From Pavlovales sp. CCMP2436 (taxonomy: Eukaryota; Haptophyta; Pavlovophyceae; Pavlovales), in assembly GCA_026770615.1 (NCBI GenBank), contig MU631341.1, positions 272,649-290,594 of the forward strand: 17,946 bases of DNA. Reading direction: 5' to 3'. The position numbers and the translations under genes were made by a program. This document shows positions 17,195 to 17,946 of the stretch, piece by piece. The notes under the pieces were generated by a model. The model had not been told where the DNA came from, made no database searches, and saw only the letters and a program-made list of their open reading frames with translations. How positions within the stretch are numbered: the first letter of the stretch is position 1; each line of letters opens with the position of its first letter.

Positions 17195-17946
17195 CAGCCC
17201 CGAGCCCCTGCGCCCCGACCCGGTTGGGCCGGTCCTGGTCGCGCCTCGCTCGCACCGACGACGCGCCCAACGGCTGCGGCCGCCCTACTGGCCCCTCCGA
17301 CTCCAGCAGCTCCGGCGCCTGCGCGGCCTCGCCATCCTTCTTCACGCCTGCTGACACTTAGCCCCTCGCTCGGCCCCGCGCCTGGCTCTTGCCTCTGCGC
17401 CCGCGCCCGGCCGCCACACCCCGCGCCCAGCCCCCGAGTCCTGCGCCTCGCGCCCCTCGATGCCAATAGGTTCGTCGTCCTCGCCCTCGCCGACACTCGC
17501 GATTGCCGCAGCCGCGCGCCGCGCGGTCACGGCAGCCGCCGGGTCTTTCCTCACCGCCACCCATGAGCGCGTGCGGCCGTAGTCGGCAGCGAGAAGCTTC
17601 TGTGTCCAAATGTGCCCGGTAGTCGAGCCCACCTCGTCGGGGTACCAGACCTGGTAATCCGTCTCGATGCCACGCCGTTTGCCCTTGAAGTTGCCGAGCG
17701 CCCAGCCTGCGTACAAAAGTGGGTCACAGCTGTGTCTGAGCGGAGGGAGATGCGCGAACGCAGGACGAGAAGAAAAAGGGTCAGCACACCTGTCGTGAAG
17801 ATGTGCATGATCTTCAGGTCGGGTGCGCCGAGGCCAGCCTTGTCGACCGTGGGCATAGCATCGATCGTCAGCCAGCCGGGCGTGCCGTCGAAGGCGCCGA
17901 CTTGCGCGAAGAGCGCCTCTAGAGCGCCCTCCTCCTCCTCCTCCTC
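17195..17946 (-). CDS. Unrecognised protein, 3' part (runs off the right edge)
   Basis: Two clear exons are 17946-17790 and 17706 to about 17342, joined across an 83-bp GT-AG intron in phase 1 (ACA G + GC TGG). The visible protein begins with six Glu codons, then GALEALFAQVGAFDGTPGWL, LKIMHIFTTGWALGNFKGK, then TDYQVWYPDEVG, HIWTQKLLAADYGRTRSWV and a low-complexity Ala/Gly/Arg/Glu tail. The W...G.FKGK...Y.VWYPDE...L...YG...WV spacing recalls small beta-barrel (Tudor/SH3-like) modules, but I cannot name the family. The frame stops at 17342; a second coding-like frame (VKKDGEAAQAPELLESEG) follows to about 17195, so another exon is possible. The gene could even be the upstream part of the zinc-finger gene. 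Confidence 0.6.

Overview
This window reads as nuclear DNA from a eukaryote, most likely a unicellular alga. The genes are split by GT-AG introns. Exons are very GC-rich with strong G/C at third codon positions, while many introns and intergenic stretches are AT-rich, full of TA/CA microsatellites, homopolymers and repeat debris. The protein families (ferlin, SIR2-like deacylase, C2H2 zinc-finger array) are eukaryotic. A haptophyte or pelagophyte-like alga would fit, but the sequence alone does not fix the taxon.

Layout. Positions 1-6349 (+) hold the 3' two-thirds or so of a ferlin: about nine resolved exons with successive C2 domains, a ferlin C-terminal motif and a single membrane anchor at the extreme C-terminus; its 5' end lies before the window. 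After a short intergenic stretch (6350-6772), positions 6773-12887 (+) hold a SIR2-family protein split over about eight exons, with a poly-Ala/Pro-rich insert lying between the two halves of its zinc-binding module. Positions 12888-15831 are a gene-poor stretch of transposon debris: truncated repeat copies sharing one end, a 65-bp inverted-repeat pair, GC-rich foldbacks and a clean 146-bp MITE with an 8-bp target duplication. Positions 15832-17095 (-) hold a C2H2 protein built from ten 84-bp finger units, several broken, with a frameshift near the end. Positions 17195-17946 (-) hold the 3' part of an unrecognised gene that runs off the right edge.

No operon-like cooperation is expected; these look like independent nuclear genes. 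The feature most worth following is structural. At about ten exon-intron boundaries in the ferlin and SIR2 genes, a degenerate second copy of the splice site plus the adjoining exon edge lies roughly 60-130 bp away, inside the intron. One SIR2 donor site is repeated about seven times. Together with all-phase-0 ferlin introns and intron-resident copies of intergenic repeats, this suggests introns that grow, or arise, by local duplication and insertion.
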